64,000 nt of DNA from an uncultured Bacteroidales bacterium (GCA_946185835.1 CAMHKW010000005.1:20150-84149), one strand, 5' to 3'. Numbered from the stretch's first letter, positions 44,221 through 53,200 are shown. Translations and numbers: made by a program. Notes: generated by a model not told the origin, from the sequence alone.

Positions 44221-45033
44221 TCAGTATCTTTTTATCAGTGCAATGTCGTGTGTTGGTCGGCCTGTGGTAGCCGATACGAGTTTGCCGTCGCGCAGGTAGT
44301 CGAAGTGTACTTGTCCGATGCAGTGCATCACTATCTGTGGCGAGACTACTACTCCCACATGTGTGATGGTGGTGTCGGTGCTGTCGGTGCTGACGTGGTT
44401 GAAGAACACGAGGTCGCCGGCTTGTGCTTTGTCTATTGACTCGACGGTAGTGCCTTGTGTGGCTTGTTGGTCGGCATTGCGGAGCACGCTCTTGCCAAAC
44501 AGACTCATCACCACGTCTGCAAACCCTGAGCAGTCCATGCCCATGCAGCTCTTGCCACCCCATTGGTAGGGGGTGTTGACAAACGGCATGGCAAGACGCA
44601 TGAGGTTGTCGTAGTTGAGAGCCAATGGTGTAGGCTGTACGGCAGTCGGGTCGATGGTATACCGTTTGCCAAGCACGCTGAACTGACCATCGTGGTAGTC
44701 GGACAGGTGTGTCCCGGCGGTGAGAGGTATCGTCTGTTGGCGCTCACAGCTATAAGCCAAGGTGTAAGGGGCGATGGTGATAGCTGTCAGGTCCGACTCG
44801 TGGTATTGGCGATACTGCTCTTCGGAGAGCATCAGCAGCATACTCTCGCTCACCCAGCCGGTGTATCCGTCTTCGTCGTTGACGACAAGACACCAGCCGT
44901 CTTGCTTTTGGTTGACCACGCAGGTCTCACCAAACAAGAGCTGTGTCTCTTGCTCGGCTGAGTAGTCGGGTGTGCTACGTAGCGGCGCAAGGGTGCTCAG
45001 CACAATGGCGTATGAGAGAAACAATGTCAGCAT
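44221..45033 (-). CDS. NlpC/P60 family peptidase with SH3 domain (first paralogue)
   Basis: 270 aa, co-linear with its neighbour at 43394: LSTLAPLRSTPDYSAEQETQ in the SH3 part, DLVFFNHVSTDS and GMDCSGFADV (catalytic Cys), ITHVGVVV (His). Its N-terminus is hydrophobic but aligns with the first SH3 strand of the paralogue, so I read it as no signal peptide. Conserved phrases such as TAGTHLSDYHDGQFSVLG show that the pair arose by tandem duplication. Both would cleave murein-derived peptides. It follows the M13 peptidase gene by 47 bp. Confidence 0.88.
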   Translation of the reverse strand: MLTLFLSYAIVLSTLAPLRSTPDYSAEQETQLLFGETCVVNQKQDGWCLVVNDEDGYTGWVSESMLLMLSEEQYRQYHESDLTAITIAPYTLAYSCERQQTIPLTAGTHLSDYHDGQFSVLGKRYTIDPTAVQPTPLALNYDNLMRLAMPFVNTPYQWGGKSCMGMDCSGFADVVMSLFGKSVLRNADQQATQGTTVESIDKAQAGDLVFFNHVSTDSTDTTITHVGVVVSPQIVMHCIGQVHFDYLRDGKLVSATTGRPTHDIALIKRY

Positions 45034-45080
45034 GACGTAGGTTGTTGGTGTTAGAATATGTTAAGTTGGCAGTCAGCCTA

Positions 45081-47084
45081 TTACCATATCGTTACTCTGT
45101 CGGCGGGGGCTACATACATGGGCGACTCTTCGGTCACGTTCCATGCTTCATACCATGCGTTGATATGTGGTAGTGCTCCGTTCACGCGCCAGCGTCCTAA
45201 CGAGTGGGGGTCGCTTTTGGTCTGCAGGGCTATCTGCTCGTCGCGTATGTTGTTAGCCCACAGGTTGGCGTAGGCGAGGAAGAAGCGTTGGTCGGCAGTG
45301 AAGCCGTCGATAGCGGGCAGCTGATGTCCGGCGGTGGCGTTCTTGTAGGCTTGGAAGCTTACGTTCAGACCGCCATGGTCGGCTATGTTCTCGCCGAGGG
45401 TGAGTGAGCCGTTGGCAAACAAGCCGGGCAGGACTTCTATCTTATCGAAATAGTCGACCATCACCTGTGTGCGTTTTACGAAGTTAGCGCGGTCTTCTTC
45501 TGTCCACCATTCGTTGAGGTTGCCGTCTTTGTCAAAATGTGAGCCTTGGTCGTCGAAGCCGTGTGTCATCTCGTGGCCTATCACCACTCCGATAGCTCCG
45601 TAGTTGAAGGCGTCGTCGGCTTGCATGTCGAAGAACGGCGGTTGCAGAATGCCGGCGGGGAAGCATATCTCGTTGGTGGCAGGGTTGTAGTAGGCGTTGA
45701 CGGTCTGTGGCGTCATATACCAGCGCTCACGGTCGACGGGTTTGCCTACGAAGCTCATCTCGTAAGCGTTCTCGAACTTGCGGGCGCGCAGCAGGTTCGT
45801 CAGATACGAGTCTTCGGCGTTGATGTCGAGGTCGGTGTAGTCTCTGAACTTGTCAGGATAGCCTATCTTTACGTAGAAAGCCGAGAGTTTCTCTTGTGCT
45901 TTAGCTTTGGTCTCGTCGCTCATCCATTCCTGTGCTTCGATACGTTCCGAGAGCGAGGTCTGCAGGTTGTGTACCAGTTTGAGCATGCGTTTTTTGGCTT
46001 CCGGTGGGAAGTACTTGGCAACATAAATCTGTCCTACGGCTTCGCCAACGGTTCCGTTGACTATGCTTACGGCTCTCTTCCATAGTGGTGAGGGCTCTTC
46101 TTTGCCAGACATTACGCGTCCCCAGAAGTCAAACGAAGCCATGTAAAGCTCGTCGTTGAGTGACGAGGCTGTCTCGCTGATGGTCTGCCATTGGAATAAA
46201 GTCTTGAGGTCGTCTAACGGCTCTTGCTCTATCATCAGTCCTACTTCTTTGAGGAAGTCGACCTGTCCGACTGACAGCTCTGTGACCTCGATGTCGAGTG
46301 CGCGGAACACGTCGTCCCATACTATCTGTGGCACGAGGGCTTTGAGTTCGTCGACCGTCATCTTGTTGTAGTTGTCGTACGGGTCGCGCAGTTCGACGCT
46401 GTTCTTGGCAGCAGCGGCGAGGCGTGTCTCAAGGCGCATGACGGTAGCAGCCTTCTGCTCGGCATTGCTGAAGCCGTATAACTCGAACATACGAGCCACA
46501 TGCTTGACGTACTCGTCGCGTATGTTTTGTGTGCGCTCGTCTTGGTCGAAGTAGTAGGTCTTTTCGCCAAGCTCGAAGCCTCCCTGGTAAATCTTGAGTA
46601 TGTTCATCGAGCTGTTCATCTCGTCAGCATCGGGATAGAGTCCGAACATACCATACAAAAGGCTCTCGCCGAGTTTGTACGAGAGGTTTTCGGCTGTGAT
46701 GCTTTCAATGTCGTCGAAGAGCGGTTTTACGGGTGCTAATCCTTCGGCATTACGACGTGCGGTATCCATTGCGAGGTTATATAAGTCGCCTATCTTCTGC
46801 TCGATAGTGCCTTGTCGGTTGTCTTGTGAGGCGATTTCGGCTATCAAGTCGTTGATGCGTGTGCGGTTGTCTTCTGCCAACTTATCGAACGAGCCGAAGC
46901 GGCTGTATTCGGCTGTCAGCGGGTTGGCTTGCATCCATCCGCCGCAGGCGTATTGGTAGAAGTCGTTTTGTGGAACGACTGTGGTGTCGAGGTTCGAGGT
47001 GTCGATACCCGAACTCATCTTCTGTGTGCACGACACAGCTGAGAAGGCTAATAGTGCCATAATAGTTAGCTTAAAAGTTTTCAT
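45081..47084 (-). CDS. pepO: M13 family metallopeptidase (neprilysin-like), lipoprotein
   Basis: 667 aa. Lipoprotein signal FSAVSC-TQ. M13 N-terminal helical domain, then the zinc site HEMTHGFDDQG (HExxH), the third ligand Glu in GENIADHGGLNVS, and the C-terminal substrate motif with an Arg-rich ending. It degrades short peptides in the periplasm or at the surface. Together with the two NlpC/P60 genes it interrupts the potB-potC pair. All four genes point the same way. The 107-bp gap to potB shows no convincing promoter. Confidence 0.94.
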   Translation of the reverse strand: MKTFKLTIMALLAFSAVSCTQKMSSGIDTSNLDTTVVPQNDFYQYACGGWMQANPLTAEYSRFGSFDKLAEDNRTRINDLIAEIASQDNRQGTIEQKIGDLYNLAMDTARRNAEGLAPVKPLFDDIESITAENLSYKLGESLLYGMFGLYPDADEMNSSMNILKIYQGGFELGEKTYYFDQDERTQNIRDEYVKHVARMFELYGFSNAEQKAATVMRLETRLAAAAKNSVELRDPYDNYNKMTVDELKALVPQIVWDDVFRALDIEVTELSVGQVDFLKEVGLMIEQEPLDDLKTLFQWQTISETASSLNDELYMASFDFWGRVMSGKEEPSPLWKRAVSIVNGTVGEAVGQIYVAKYFPPEAKKRMLKLVHNLQTSLSERIEAQEWMSDETKAKAQEKLSAFYVKIGYPDKFRDYTDLDINAEDSYLTNLLRARKFENAYEMSFVGKPVDRERWYMTPQTVNAYYNPATNEICFPAGILQPPFFDMQADDAFNYGAIGVVIGHEMTHGFDDQGSHFDKDGNLNEWWTEEDRANFVKRTQVMVDYFDKIEVLPGLFANGSLTLGENIADHGGLNVSFQAYKNATAGHQLPAIDGFTADQRFFLAYANLWANNIRDEQIALQTKSDPHSLGRWRVNGALPHINAWYEAWNVTEESPMYVAPADRVTIW

Positions 47085-47191
47085 TGTGTTGTATAGTTGT
47101 TAGTTTTATTCATTACTTAACTGTCGTAAAGAGTGCGAGGTACTCGCTCGCAGGGTCTTCGACGACATGTACTCGGTTGCGTTGTAAGGCG

Positions 47192-47995
47192 TTATAGCAG
47201 TCCTCCCCGTCCGGTATCTTCGCTGTCGCTTTGCCCGAAGAAACTTGTCAGACCAATGATGATAAGCATGATGAGTGAGAGTGCTGCTCCGTAGTTCCAC
47301 ATCGTGAGTCCTCCTTCTCCGAACGAGCGTTGTATGAGCGAACCGAACAGCGTTATCTTATTGTGTGTGAGTAGTTCGGCGATGGCAAAGGTTGACACGG
47401 TAGGCATGAAAACCATGATGATACCGCTGTAGATACCCGGGGTGGAAAGCGGCAGTATGACCTTGGTGAACACGTGCATACGGTCGGCTCCGAGGTCGGT
47501 AGCTGCTTCGATGAGCGAACGGTCCATCTTCTGTAGGTTGTTATATATAGGGTATATCATAAAAGGCAGGAAGTCGTATACCATGCCGAAGAGCAGTGCA
47601 CCTTCGCCCAGTGGAATGGAAAACATATTGAAAAGCTCTACCGTGGCAAGCGTTCGTAGCAGAAAGTTGATCCACATCGGCAGAATGAAAAGCATAGCCA
47701 TCACCTGCGGCGTGCGGAACTCTGCCATTGCCATTATATAGGCTGCCGGATAGCCCAGTAGCAGGCATGTAGCAGTGGTGATGAGCGCGATAGCAAGAGA
47801 ATAGATGAAGGTGTTGACAGCCTCTGAGGTGTTGAAAAACTTGATGAAGTTCTGCACCGTGAAATGACCATTGGCATCTTGAAAGGCATACACCACAATG
47901 AGCAGTAGTGGTAAGACCACAAACAATACTAAGAAGAGTACGTATGGCCATGCCCATGTGTGACGACTGCCGAATAGTACTGAGAGTTTTTTCAT
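47192..47995 (-). CDS. potB: Spermidine/putrescine ABC transporter permease PotB
   Basis: 267 aa with six transmembrane helices. The EAA loop is EAATDLGADRMHVFTKVILP, and MPTVSTFAIAELLTHNK is typical of PotB. Partner of PotC in polyamine import. It is the first gene of a run that ends with ileS. Its own promoter is likely near 48168-48175 (TAATTTTG on the minus strand), with a poor -33 element. No potA precedes it; the next upstream gene is a tRNA on the other strand. Confidence 0.92.
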   Translation of the reverse strand: MKKLSVLFGSRHTWAWPYVLFLVLFVVLPLLLIVVYAFQDANGHFTVQNFIKFFNTSEAVNTFIYSLAIALITTATCLLLGYPAAYIMAMAEFRTPQVMAMLFILPMWINFLLRTLATVELFNMFSIPLGEGALLFGMVYDFLPFMIYPIYNNLQKMDRSLIEAATDLGADRMHVFTKVILPLSTPGIYSGIIMVFMPTVSTFAIAELLTHNKITLFGSLIQRSFGEGGLTMWNYGAALSLIMLIIIGLTSFFGQSDSEDTGRGGLL

Positions 47996-48011
47996 TTGAT
48001 TTAGAGTAGGG

Positions 48012-48036
48012 TGCGCCGGTTTACTGCCGGCGGTTA
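48012..48036. repeat. REP-like palindrome, GCGCCGGTTT...GCCGGCGG
   Basis: An imperfect GCGCCGG/CCGGCGG palindrome in the leader of potB, just after TTAGAGTAGG. Same family as 56003-56023. Confidence 0.6.
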
Positions 48037-48213
48037 GTTTATGATATTAACGTGTGTCGTTGACTTCGGGGTGTTGACTTCGGTTGATGTCGTGTGGGTA
48101 CGCAGGTTTGCAGCTGACAGTGGTATGCTTTGTGTATCTGCCTAAAAAGCCACACTAATTCAGCCTGCAAAATTATGAAAAATTATCGGAATGTGAAAGT
48201 TTTTTAAGAAATA

Positions 48214-48245
48214 TTTGCACAAGTAGAAAAAAAGCATTACTTTTG
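48214..48245 (+). promoter_or_regulatory. Promoter of tRNA-Pro
   Basis: TTTG at 48214-48217 and TACTTTTG at 48238-48245, spacing 20 bp. The start point would be about 18 nt before the tRNA. Confidence 0.65.
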
Positions 48246-48269
48246 CACCCGCTTTCAGGAAAAGCAGTA

Positions 48270-48343
48270 CGGGATGTGGCGCAGTCCGGTAGCGCAACGG
48301 TCTGGGGGACCGGAGGTCGCAAGTTCAAATCTTGTCATCCCGA
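48270..48343 (+). tRNA. tRNA-Pro (anticodon GGG)
   Basis: 74 nt. Acceptor CGGGATG pairs with CATCCCG and the discriminator base is A. D stem GCGC/GCGC. Anticodon loop CTGGGGG gives GGG. T arm GCAAG-TTCAAAT-CTTGT. CCA is not encoded. It is followed by a terminator. Confidence 0.93.
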
Positions 48344-48347
48344 CAAA

Positions 48348-48379
48348 AGAAGCGAGGCTCAACGAGTCTCGCTTCTTTT
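48348..48379 (+). terminator. Terminator of tRNA-Pro
   Basis: AGAAGCGAG (48348-48356) pairs with CTCGCTTCT (48368-48376) and runs into TTTTG. The 110 bp that follow up to the helicase stop hold nothing else I can name. Confidence 0.8.
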
Positions 48380-48494
48380 GTGTTGCCGGTCAGATGACAG
48401 ACCTGCCTCTTGACGCACTCTTGCCATGTGAGTAGTATGTGTCTGTGCTGCCGGCTATGTCGGTTTGTTTGCATCACGGGATGACGTATGCGTC

Positions 48495-49820
48495 TTATTG
48501 TGCAGCGCTTTTTTGTCCGTTGTCAGTTTTGCCCTGTTTGTTGTTTTTATGTCTTCGCCTGCTGCCGTTCCGGCTTTCTGCCGCGGGTTTGCCGTTTTGC
48601 GGTTTCCTGCTGCCGTCTCGTGGCTTGCGTTTTCTGTTTTGCCGGCTGTTGTGCTGTTGCAAGGGACGCGGGTTATATTCTGGAGCATTGCCGAGTTCTT
48701 GAGGCATGTCGATTCGTTCGATCTCTTTTTTGAGGAACTGCTCTATCTTGCTGAAGAAGAGTTGGTCGCTTTCGCTCACTAAGGTAATGGCTATTCCGGT
48801 GTTCTCGGCTCGTGCTGTTCTGCCGATACGGTGCACGTAGTCTTCTACGTCGCGTGGTACGTCGTAGTTGATAACCATCGGAATGTCGTCGACATCGATG
48901 CCTCGTGCTACTATGTCGGTAGCCACGAGAACGTCGACCTTGCCGTTTCGGAAGTCGAGCATCACCTCTTCCCGCTCTTTCTGTGTCAGGTCTGAGTGCA
49001 TCTGTCGTGCCTCTAATCCTGCCTTACGCAGGGTGAGCCATACGTCTTTCACACTTTGTTTTTTGCCCACAAACACTATCACTTTGCGTAGTTGCTTGCC
49101 TACGAGAAGGTGCTTGAGCATAGGCAGCTTCTGTGCTTCGTGGCAGATACATGCCTTCTGGCTGATGGTCTCCGGCGGACGGGCAATGGCGATGTTGACT
49201 TCCTTCGGCTCGTGCATCAGGGTTTTGGCGATGCGTCGAAGTTCTGTAGGCATGGTAGCAGAGAACATGATGGTCTGGCGGTCGGCGGGCAGTTGCTTGG
49301 CGATGGTGAGTATGTCGTCGAAGAAGCCCATGTCGAGCATGCGGTCGGCTTCGTCAAGGATGAAGTACTTGACTTTCGAGAAGTCGATGTTATACAGACT
49401 GATGTGTGAGAGTAGTCTGCCGGGTGTTGCTATCACGATGTCGGCACCTCTTTGCAGTCCGTTACGTTGTTGTACGAAAGCGCTGCCGTCGTTGCCGCCG
49501 TAGATAGCGACCGATGAGAAGGGTAGGAAATACGAGAAGCCTTCCATCTGTTGGTCTATCTGCTGTGCGAGTTCGCGTGTGGGTGCCATGATGATGGCGT
49601 TGATACCGTCGGGGTCGTGTCCGTCGCGTAGCAGGTTGTCGAGTAGCGGAAGTATATATGCTGCCGTCTTACCCGTGCCGGTTTGGGCGCATGCTATCAC
49701 GTCGTCACCCTCGAGGATGACGGGTATGGTGGCTTCTTGGACGGGAGTGCACTGCTCGAAGTGCATGGCATCAAGAGCATCTAAAAGTTCGTCAGCTAAT
49801 GGTAATTCGTCGAAATACAT
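48495..49820 (-). CDS. DEAD-box ATP-dependent RNA helicase (RhlE-like)
   Basis: 441 aa. Q motif CTPVQEATIP, Walker A AQTGTGKT, PTRELA, the DEAD box ILDEADRM, SAT in MFSATMP, and HRIGRTAR in domain 2. The C-terminal 75 residues are basic and rich in Arg, Lys, Asn and Gln, as expected for RNA binding outside the core. It unwinds RNA in ribosome assembly or mRNA decay. The start codon lies 3 bp from a 16-bp tandem repeat that fills the leader. Confidence 0.93.
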   Translation of the reverse strand: MYFDELPLADELLDALDAMHFEQCTPVQEATIPVILEGDDVIACAQTGTGKTAAYILPLLDNLLRDGHDPDGINAIIMAPTRELAQQIDQQMEGFSYFLPFSSVAIYGGNDGSAFVQQRNGLQRGADIVIATPGRLLSHISLYNIDFSKVKYFILDEADRMLDMGFFDDILTIAKQLPADRQTIMFSATMPTELRRIAKTLMHEPKEVNIAIARPPETISQKACICHEAQKLPMLKHLLVGKQLRKVIVFVGKKQSVKDVWLTLRKAGLEARQMHSDLTQKEREEVMLDFRNGKVDVLVATDIVARGIDVDDIPMVINYDVPRDVEDYVHRIGRTARAENTGIAITLVSESDQLFFSKIEQFLKKEIERIDMPQELGNAPEYNPRPLQQHNSRQNRKRKPRDGSRKPQNGKPAAESRNGSRRRHKNNKQGKTDNGQKSAAQ

Positions 49821-49823
49821 GTT

Positions 49824-49955
49824 GGTTAGAAGTTAGAAGTTAGAGGTTAGACCGCTTTGCTGTTAGACCGCTTTGCTGTTAGACCGCTTCGCTGTTAGAC
49901 CGCTTCGCTGTTAGACCGCTTCGCTGTTAGAGGTTAGACCGCTTCGCTGTTAGAG
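49824..49955. repeat. 16-bp tandem repeat GTTAGACCGCTTTGCT with 8-bp prefix
   Basis: Five contiguous copies of GTTAGACCGCTT(T/C)GCT from 49846 to 49925, then GTTAGAG and a sixth copy at 49933-49948, preceded by three copies of GTTAGAA(G). It fills the whole gap between the epimerase stop and the helicase start. Confidence 0.93.
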
Positions 49956-51515
49956 TTATTTCTCCCAGCCGTCGAAGATGTGGTAGTCGTAGGTGTTGTC
50001 TTCTTGCGGGTCGTGTAGCGGTGTCCATAACTGAGCAAAGAAGGGGTTGCGTTTAGCCTCTTTGTCCCATTGCCATGGTCGTGCTTTGTCTCCTTTATAG
50101 GGGAACGGGAAACAGTCGGGGCACCAGTGTCCTCCTAAAAGGATGAGTCGTGGTGAAGCTTTGAAACGGTGTCCTTCGGCACATTGCCATTCTACCTGTG
50201 TGTCCCAGTCGCCTTTCTTCATGTCTGTTGCCAGACATTGTCCACCGCGGAACCGAGCGGCTTGTCGGAGGTCGTCAAGACATAACTCCGAGGCGGGTTT
50301 CTGCTCGTCGTAGCCGTGGTCGAGAACGACGGCGTGGTCAGAGGGGTGGCTGAGGTCCGTATGTTGCCAGTCGGGTATGGACATATATTGGTCTTTCGAG
50401 CCATAGTATGCAGCAATACGTTGCTCTGCCTTGTGCCGTTGCTGAGGGTCGGTCGACTCCGACAGGCGTATCCATGTCTGTGTGCCGTGCACAGGCTGAT
50501 ATGCCATTTGGCGCATTGCCAACTTCACGATGTGCGGCACGAGTTTGGCGGCTTTGGTAGCTTTAGCGAGACGTATGCCCCATGGCACCGACCGACTTCG
50601 GCTCATCTGCTCGAAGTACTGACGGATGGGTATGTTGGCGCGGAAATGCAGGTAGTTTTCTAACACGTCGCCATCGAGGTACCACATGCCGTGGAAGTTG
50701 CGTGTGGTGAACCACCGCGTCTCGAATATCTTCTCGGGTCGAGGGCAGCCGATGGCATCTAAGAGCAGACATTCGAACTCGTAGTTGCTGATGCGGTAGT
50801 CGGCACCTGAGCCTATGTTATAATATCGGTTCCAGAACTCTTCGGGTACTGTAGGTCGGCACACTCGTTCGAGCAGTCGACCAGAGTCTTCTACCGTAGC
50901 CCATTCTAATACGCCTCGTATCGGTACGTGAAACATGATGGGGTCGTAGTTTCGCAGTATGGCGGGGTATAGTATGCCCGACTGTCGGAGGCTGACCCAT
51001 CGTTGTATGCCGCTGTCGGTGAGTATGCGTTCGCTCAGAGCTTTGGTGATGCCGTAGTGGTCGTAGGCACTAACACATATAGGGTCGCCGGTGCGTCCCC
51101 AATGGAGCGGTTCACGTCGGTCTCCCATCTGCGCTACCGAGCCTATGTATACTAACTTAGGCTGTCTGTTTCCTTGTGCGAGGATGGCATCGCGTATGTT
51201 CTCCGCTGCTCGTATGTTGGTGTGATAGGTGGCAAGCGGACGGTAGTCGGCTTGTGGCGACACCATGCCACCTACGTGCAGCACTATGTCGGCTCCTCTC
51301 ACACCGCGTTCTACATCGGGGTAGTTGGTCAAATCGCCCCATATAACATCTATGCGGTCGAGCAGCGGTGTTAACAGACGTTGGTTCTTCTTGCTTTTTC
51401 GTGCTAAGACGCGGATACGATAGTTGTGTTCGGCGTTGTTGCTGGCAAGCAGCTCTTGCAGCCCTTGCCAGCCCATGGTGCCGGTGGCACCGGTGAGAAA
51501 TACTGTTGTTGTCAT
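49956..51515 (-). CDS. NAD-dependent epimerase/dehydratase with zinc-finger-like C-terminal tail
   Basis: 519 aa. Residues 1-330 are an extended SDR: TGATGTMGWQG for the dinucleotide, IGSVAQMG for the Ser and YDHYGITKALSE with the catalytic Tyr-x3-Lys. The last 190 residues add a region with WQCAEGHRFKASP and GGHWCPDCFPF, a Cys-x4-His / Cys-x2-Cys pattern typical of treble-clef zinc fingers, and GGQCLATDMKKGDW before it. Such tails are not part of ordinary sugar epimerases. Substrate unknown. Cytoplasmic. Gap of 30 bp to the thioredoxin gene upstream. Confidence 0.85.
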   Translation of the reverse strand: MTTTVFLTGATGTMGWQGLQELLASNNAEHNYRIRVLARKSKKNQRLLTPLLDRIDVIWGDLTNYPDVERGVRGADIVLHVGGMVSPQADYRPLATYHTNIRAAENIRDAILAQGNRQPKLVYIGSVAQMGDRREPLHWGRTGDPICVSAYDHYGITKALSERILTDSGIQRWVSLRQSGILYPAILRNYDPIMFHVPIRGVLEWATVEDSGRLLERVCRPTVPEEFWNRYYNIGSGADYRISNYEFECLLLDAIGCPRPEKIFETRWFTTRNFHGMWYLDGDVLENYLHFRANIPIRQYFEQMSRSRSVPWGIRLAKATKAAKLVPHIVKLAMRQMAYQPVHGTQTWIRLSESTDPQQRHKAEQRIAAYYGSKDQYMSIPDWQHTDLSHPSDHAVVLDHGYDEQKPASELCLDDLRQAARFRGGQCLATDMKKGDWDTQVEWQCAEGHRFKASPRLILLGGHWCPDCFPFPYKGDKARPWQWDKEAKRNPFFAQLWTPLHDPQEDNTYDYHIFDGWEK

Positions 51516-51545
51516 GAGTCGAAAAATAGTATAAGCAAAAGAACG

Positions 51546-51992
51546 TTATTTGTCAGCCGCCTGAGCTGCGGGATGAAGCAGTATGTCTTCGATAGCTTGC
51601 TCTAAGACGTCTTTGGGAAGCAGTCCTTTAGCAAGTTGCGGCTTACCCTCTTTGGGTACGAAGAGTATCTGCGGTATGCTGTTGATGCCGAAGAAATAGG
51701 CGAGGAACCGTTCTTTCTCGGTGTCGACTTTGTAGAAGACGACATCTCCGCAGTATTGCTCCGAGAGGTCTTCCATGATAGGTGCAAGCTTACGGCACGG
51801 ACCGCACCAAGTGGTGTAGAAGTCGATAACGCAGGGCACATCGCCATGATACTCCCATTGGTTAGACACTCTGAAGTCGAAGAATATCTCGATGAATTGC
51901 TCGGTGGTGAGGTATCTCACGTCACCTGCCGAAGCCGAGAAGGTGAGCAGGGTAAGTAAAAAGCAAAGAATGAGTCGTCTGATTTTTTTCAT
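51546..51992 (-). CDS. Secreted thioredoxin-family protein
   Basis: 148 aa from the ATG at 51990-51992 (MKKIRRLILCFLLTLLTF, signal peptide); a start 30 bp upstream is less likely. The thioredoxin active site is DFYTTWCGPCRKLAP, the cis-Pro is in NSIPQILFV. It acts on disulfides in the periplasm. It is divergent from aroB, and their promoters overlap face to face. The epimerase gene follows by 30 bp and may be co-transcribed. Confidence 0.9.
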   Translation of the reverse strand: MKKIRRLILCFLLTLLTFSASAGDVRYLTTEQFIEIFFDFRVSNQWEYHGDVPCVIDFYTTWCGPCRKLAPIMEDLSEQYCGDVVFYKVDTEKERFLAYFFGINSIPQILFVPKEGKPQLAKGLLPKDVLEQAIEDILLHPAAQAADK

Positions 51993-52082
51993 TGTTGAGA
52001 GTATAAGGATATGTTTGGGCATATCAAACTGTTATTTGGGTATATGCCATAGCAACAATAACTATGCCATTTTACGAAAACG

Positions 52083-52117
52083 TTGCAAAGATACAAAAAA
52101 TATCGTACCTTTGCAAA
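52083..52117. promoter_or_regulatory. Interlocked divergent promoters, thioredoxin (-) and aroB (+)
   Basis: Plus strand: TTG 52083-52085 and TACCTTTG 52106-52113 with 20-bp spacing. Minus strand: TTTG (52117-52114) and TATCTTTG (52093-52086), also 20 bp. Each -33 element directly abuts the opposing -7 box, so the two promoters occupy the same DNA and should exclude each other. Confidence 0.7.
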
Positions 52118-52141
52118 TCGAAACATAATTGTAGCAAGTTT

Positions 52142-53179
52142 ATGATAACTCACGATCTTGATTTGGCGTTGCGCGAAGTGGTGGCAATGGTGCCACGCGA
52201 GCAGGTGTTTGTGCTTGTCGACGATAATACACTGACTCATTGCCTGCCGTTGTTGCAACGAACTCTCTTTCTGCCTCTGAGCCAGGTATGCACTATCCCT
52301 TGCGGCGATGAAAATAAGACTCTTGCCACCGTGGAAAAAGTGTGGCAGTTTCTGTTCGACCACGGTGCCACTCGTCATTCTGTTTTGTTCAACCTGGGTG
52401 GCGGATATGTAAGTGACCTCGGCGGTTTTGCTGCTTCTACTTTCAAGCGGGGTATGAAGTACGTCAACGTCCCCACCACTCTGCTCGCTGCTATCGATGC
52501 TGCCTTGGGAGGGAAAACAGGCTTCAACTACTATGGCATCAAAAATGGGATAGGGCTGTTTGCCAAGCCCGAGCGCGTGATACTCTCGCTCGAGTTTATG
52601 AAGACGTTGCCGGCGAAAGAGTTTCTTTCAGGGTATGCAGAGATGCTCAAGCATGCTCTGATCTCATCGCCATTAGAGCTAAACCGTGTGCTCGGCTACG
52701 ACCCGGGCAAGACCGACCTCGAAGAACTGGAGTTTCTGATTGAGCGTAGTGTAGTGATAAAAAACTACATCGTCGAGAACGACCCGACAGAGACAGGTAT
52801 ACGCAAGTCGCTTAACTTCGGTCATACCATCGGGCATGCTCTTGAGCAACATTCGATAGACACAGGTGAAGTGATGCCCCACGGATATGCGGTGTTCTAT
52901 GGCATGCTTGCCGAGATGTATCTCTCGCATATCCGTCTCGGTTTTAAGAAAGAAGTGATAACGCAGTGTTTGCCATTGCTATACGAATACTACGGACGAC
53001 CCGTATGCTCGTGCAAAGACCTACAGCAGCTTGTCTTGCTGATGCATCACGACAAGAAGAATACGTCGACTCATAGCATCAACCTTACCTTGCTGCAGGC
53101 GGTAGGCAACTGCCGTATCGACCAAGAGTGCAGCGATACCGAAGTTCTCGAAGCCCTTGATTGGCTCTTTGCCTTGTAG
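52142..53179 (+). CDS. aroB: 3-dehydroquinate synthase
   Basis: 345 aa from the ATG at 52142; an earlier in-frame ATG at 52064 is upstream of the promoter and rejected. NAD-binding GGGYVSDLGGFAAS and PTTLLAAIDAALGGKTG are typical, with the metal ligands in EMLKHA, NFGHTIGHALE and the second His in MPHGYAV. It converts DAHP to 3-dehydroquinate in the shikimate pathway. Cytoplasmic. It is monocistronic and ends at an inverted repeat before tRNA-Arg. Confidence 0.94.
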   Translation: MITHDLDLALREVVAMVPREQVFVLVDDNTLTHCLPLLQRTLFLPLSQVCTIPCGDENKTLATVEKVWQFLFDHGATRHSVLFNLGGGYVSDLGGFAASTFKRGMKYVNVPTTLLAAIDAALGGKTGFNYYGIKNGIGLFAKPERVILSLEFMKTLPAKEFLSGYAEMLKHALISSPLELNRVLGYDPGKTDLEELEFLIERSVVIKNYIVENDPTETGIRKSLNFGHTIGHALEQHSIDTGEVMPHGYAVFYGMLAEMYLSHIRLGFKKEVITQCLPLLYEYYGRPVCSCKDLQQLVLLMHHDKKNTSTHSINLTLLQAVGNCRIDQECSDTEVLEALDWLFAL

Positions 53180-53200
53180 CAGCCCTTTCATGGAGTGCGA

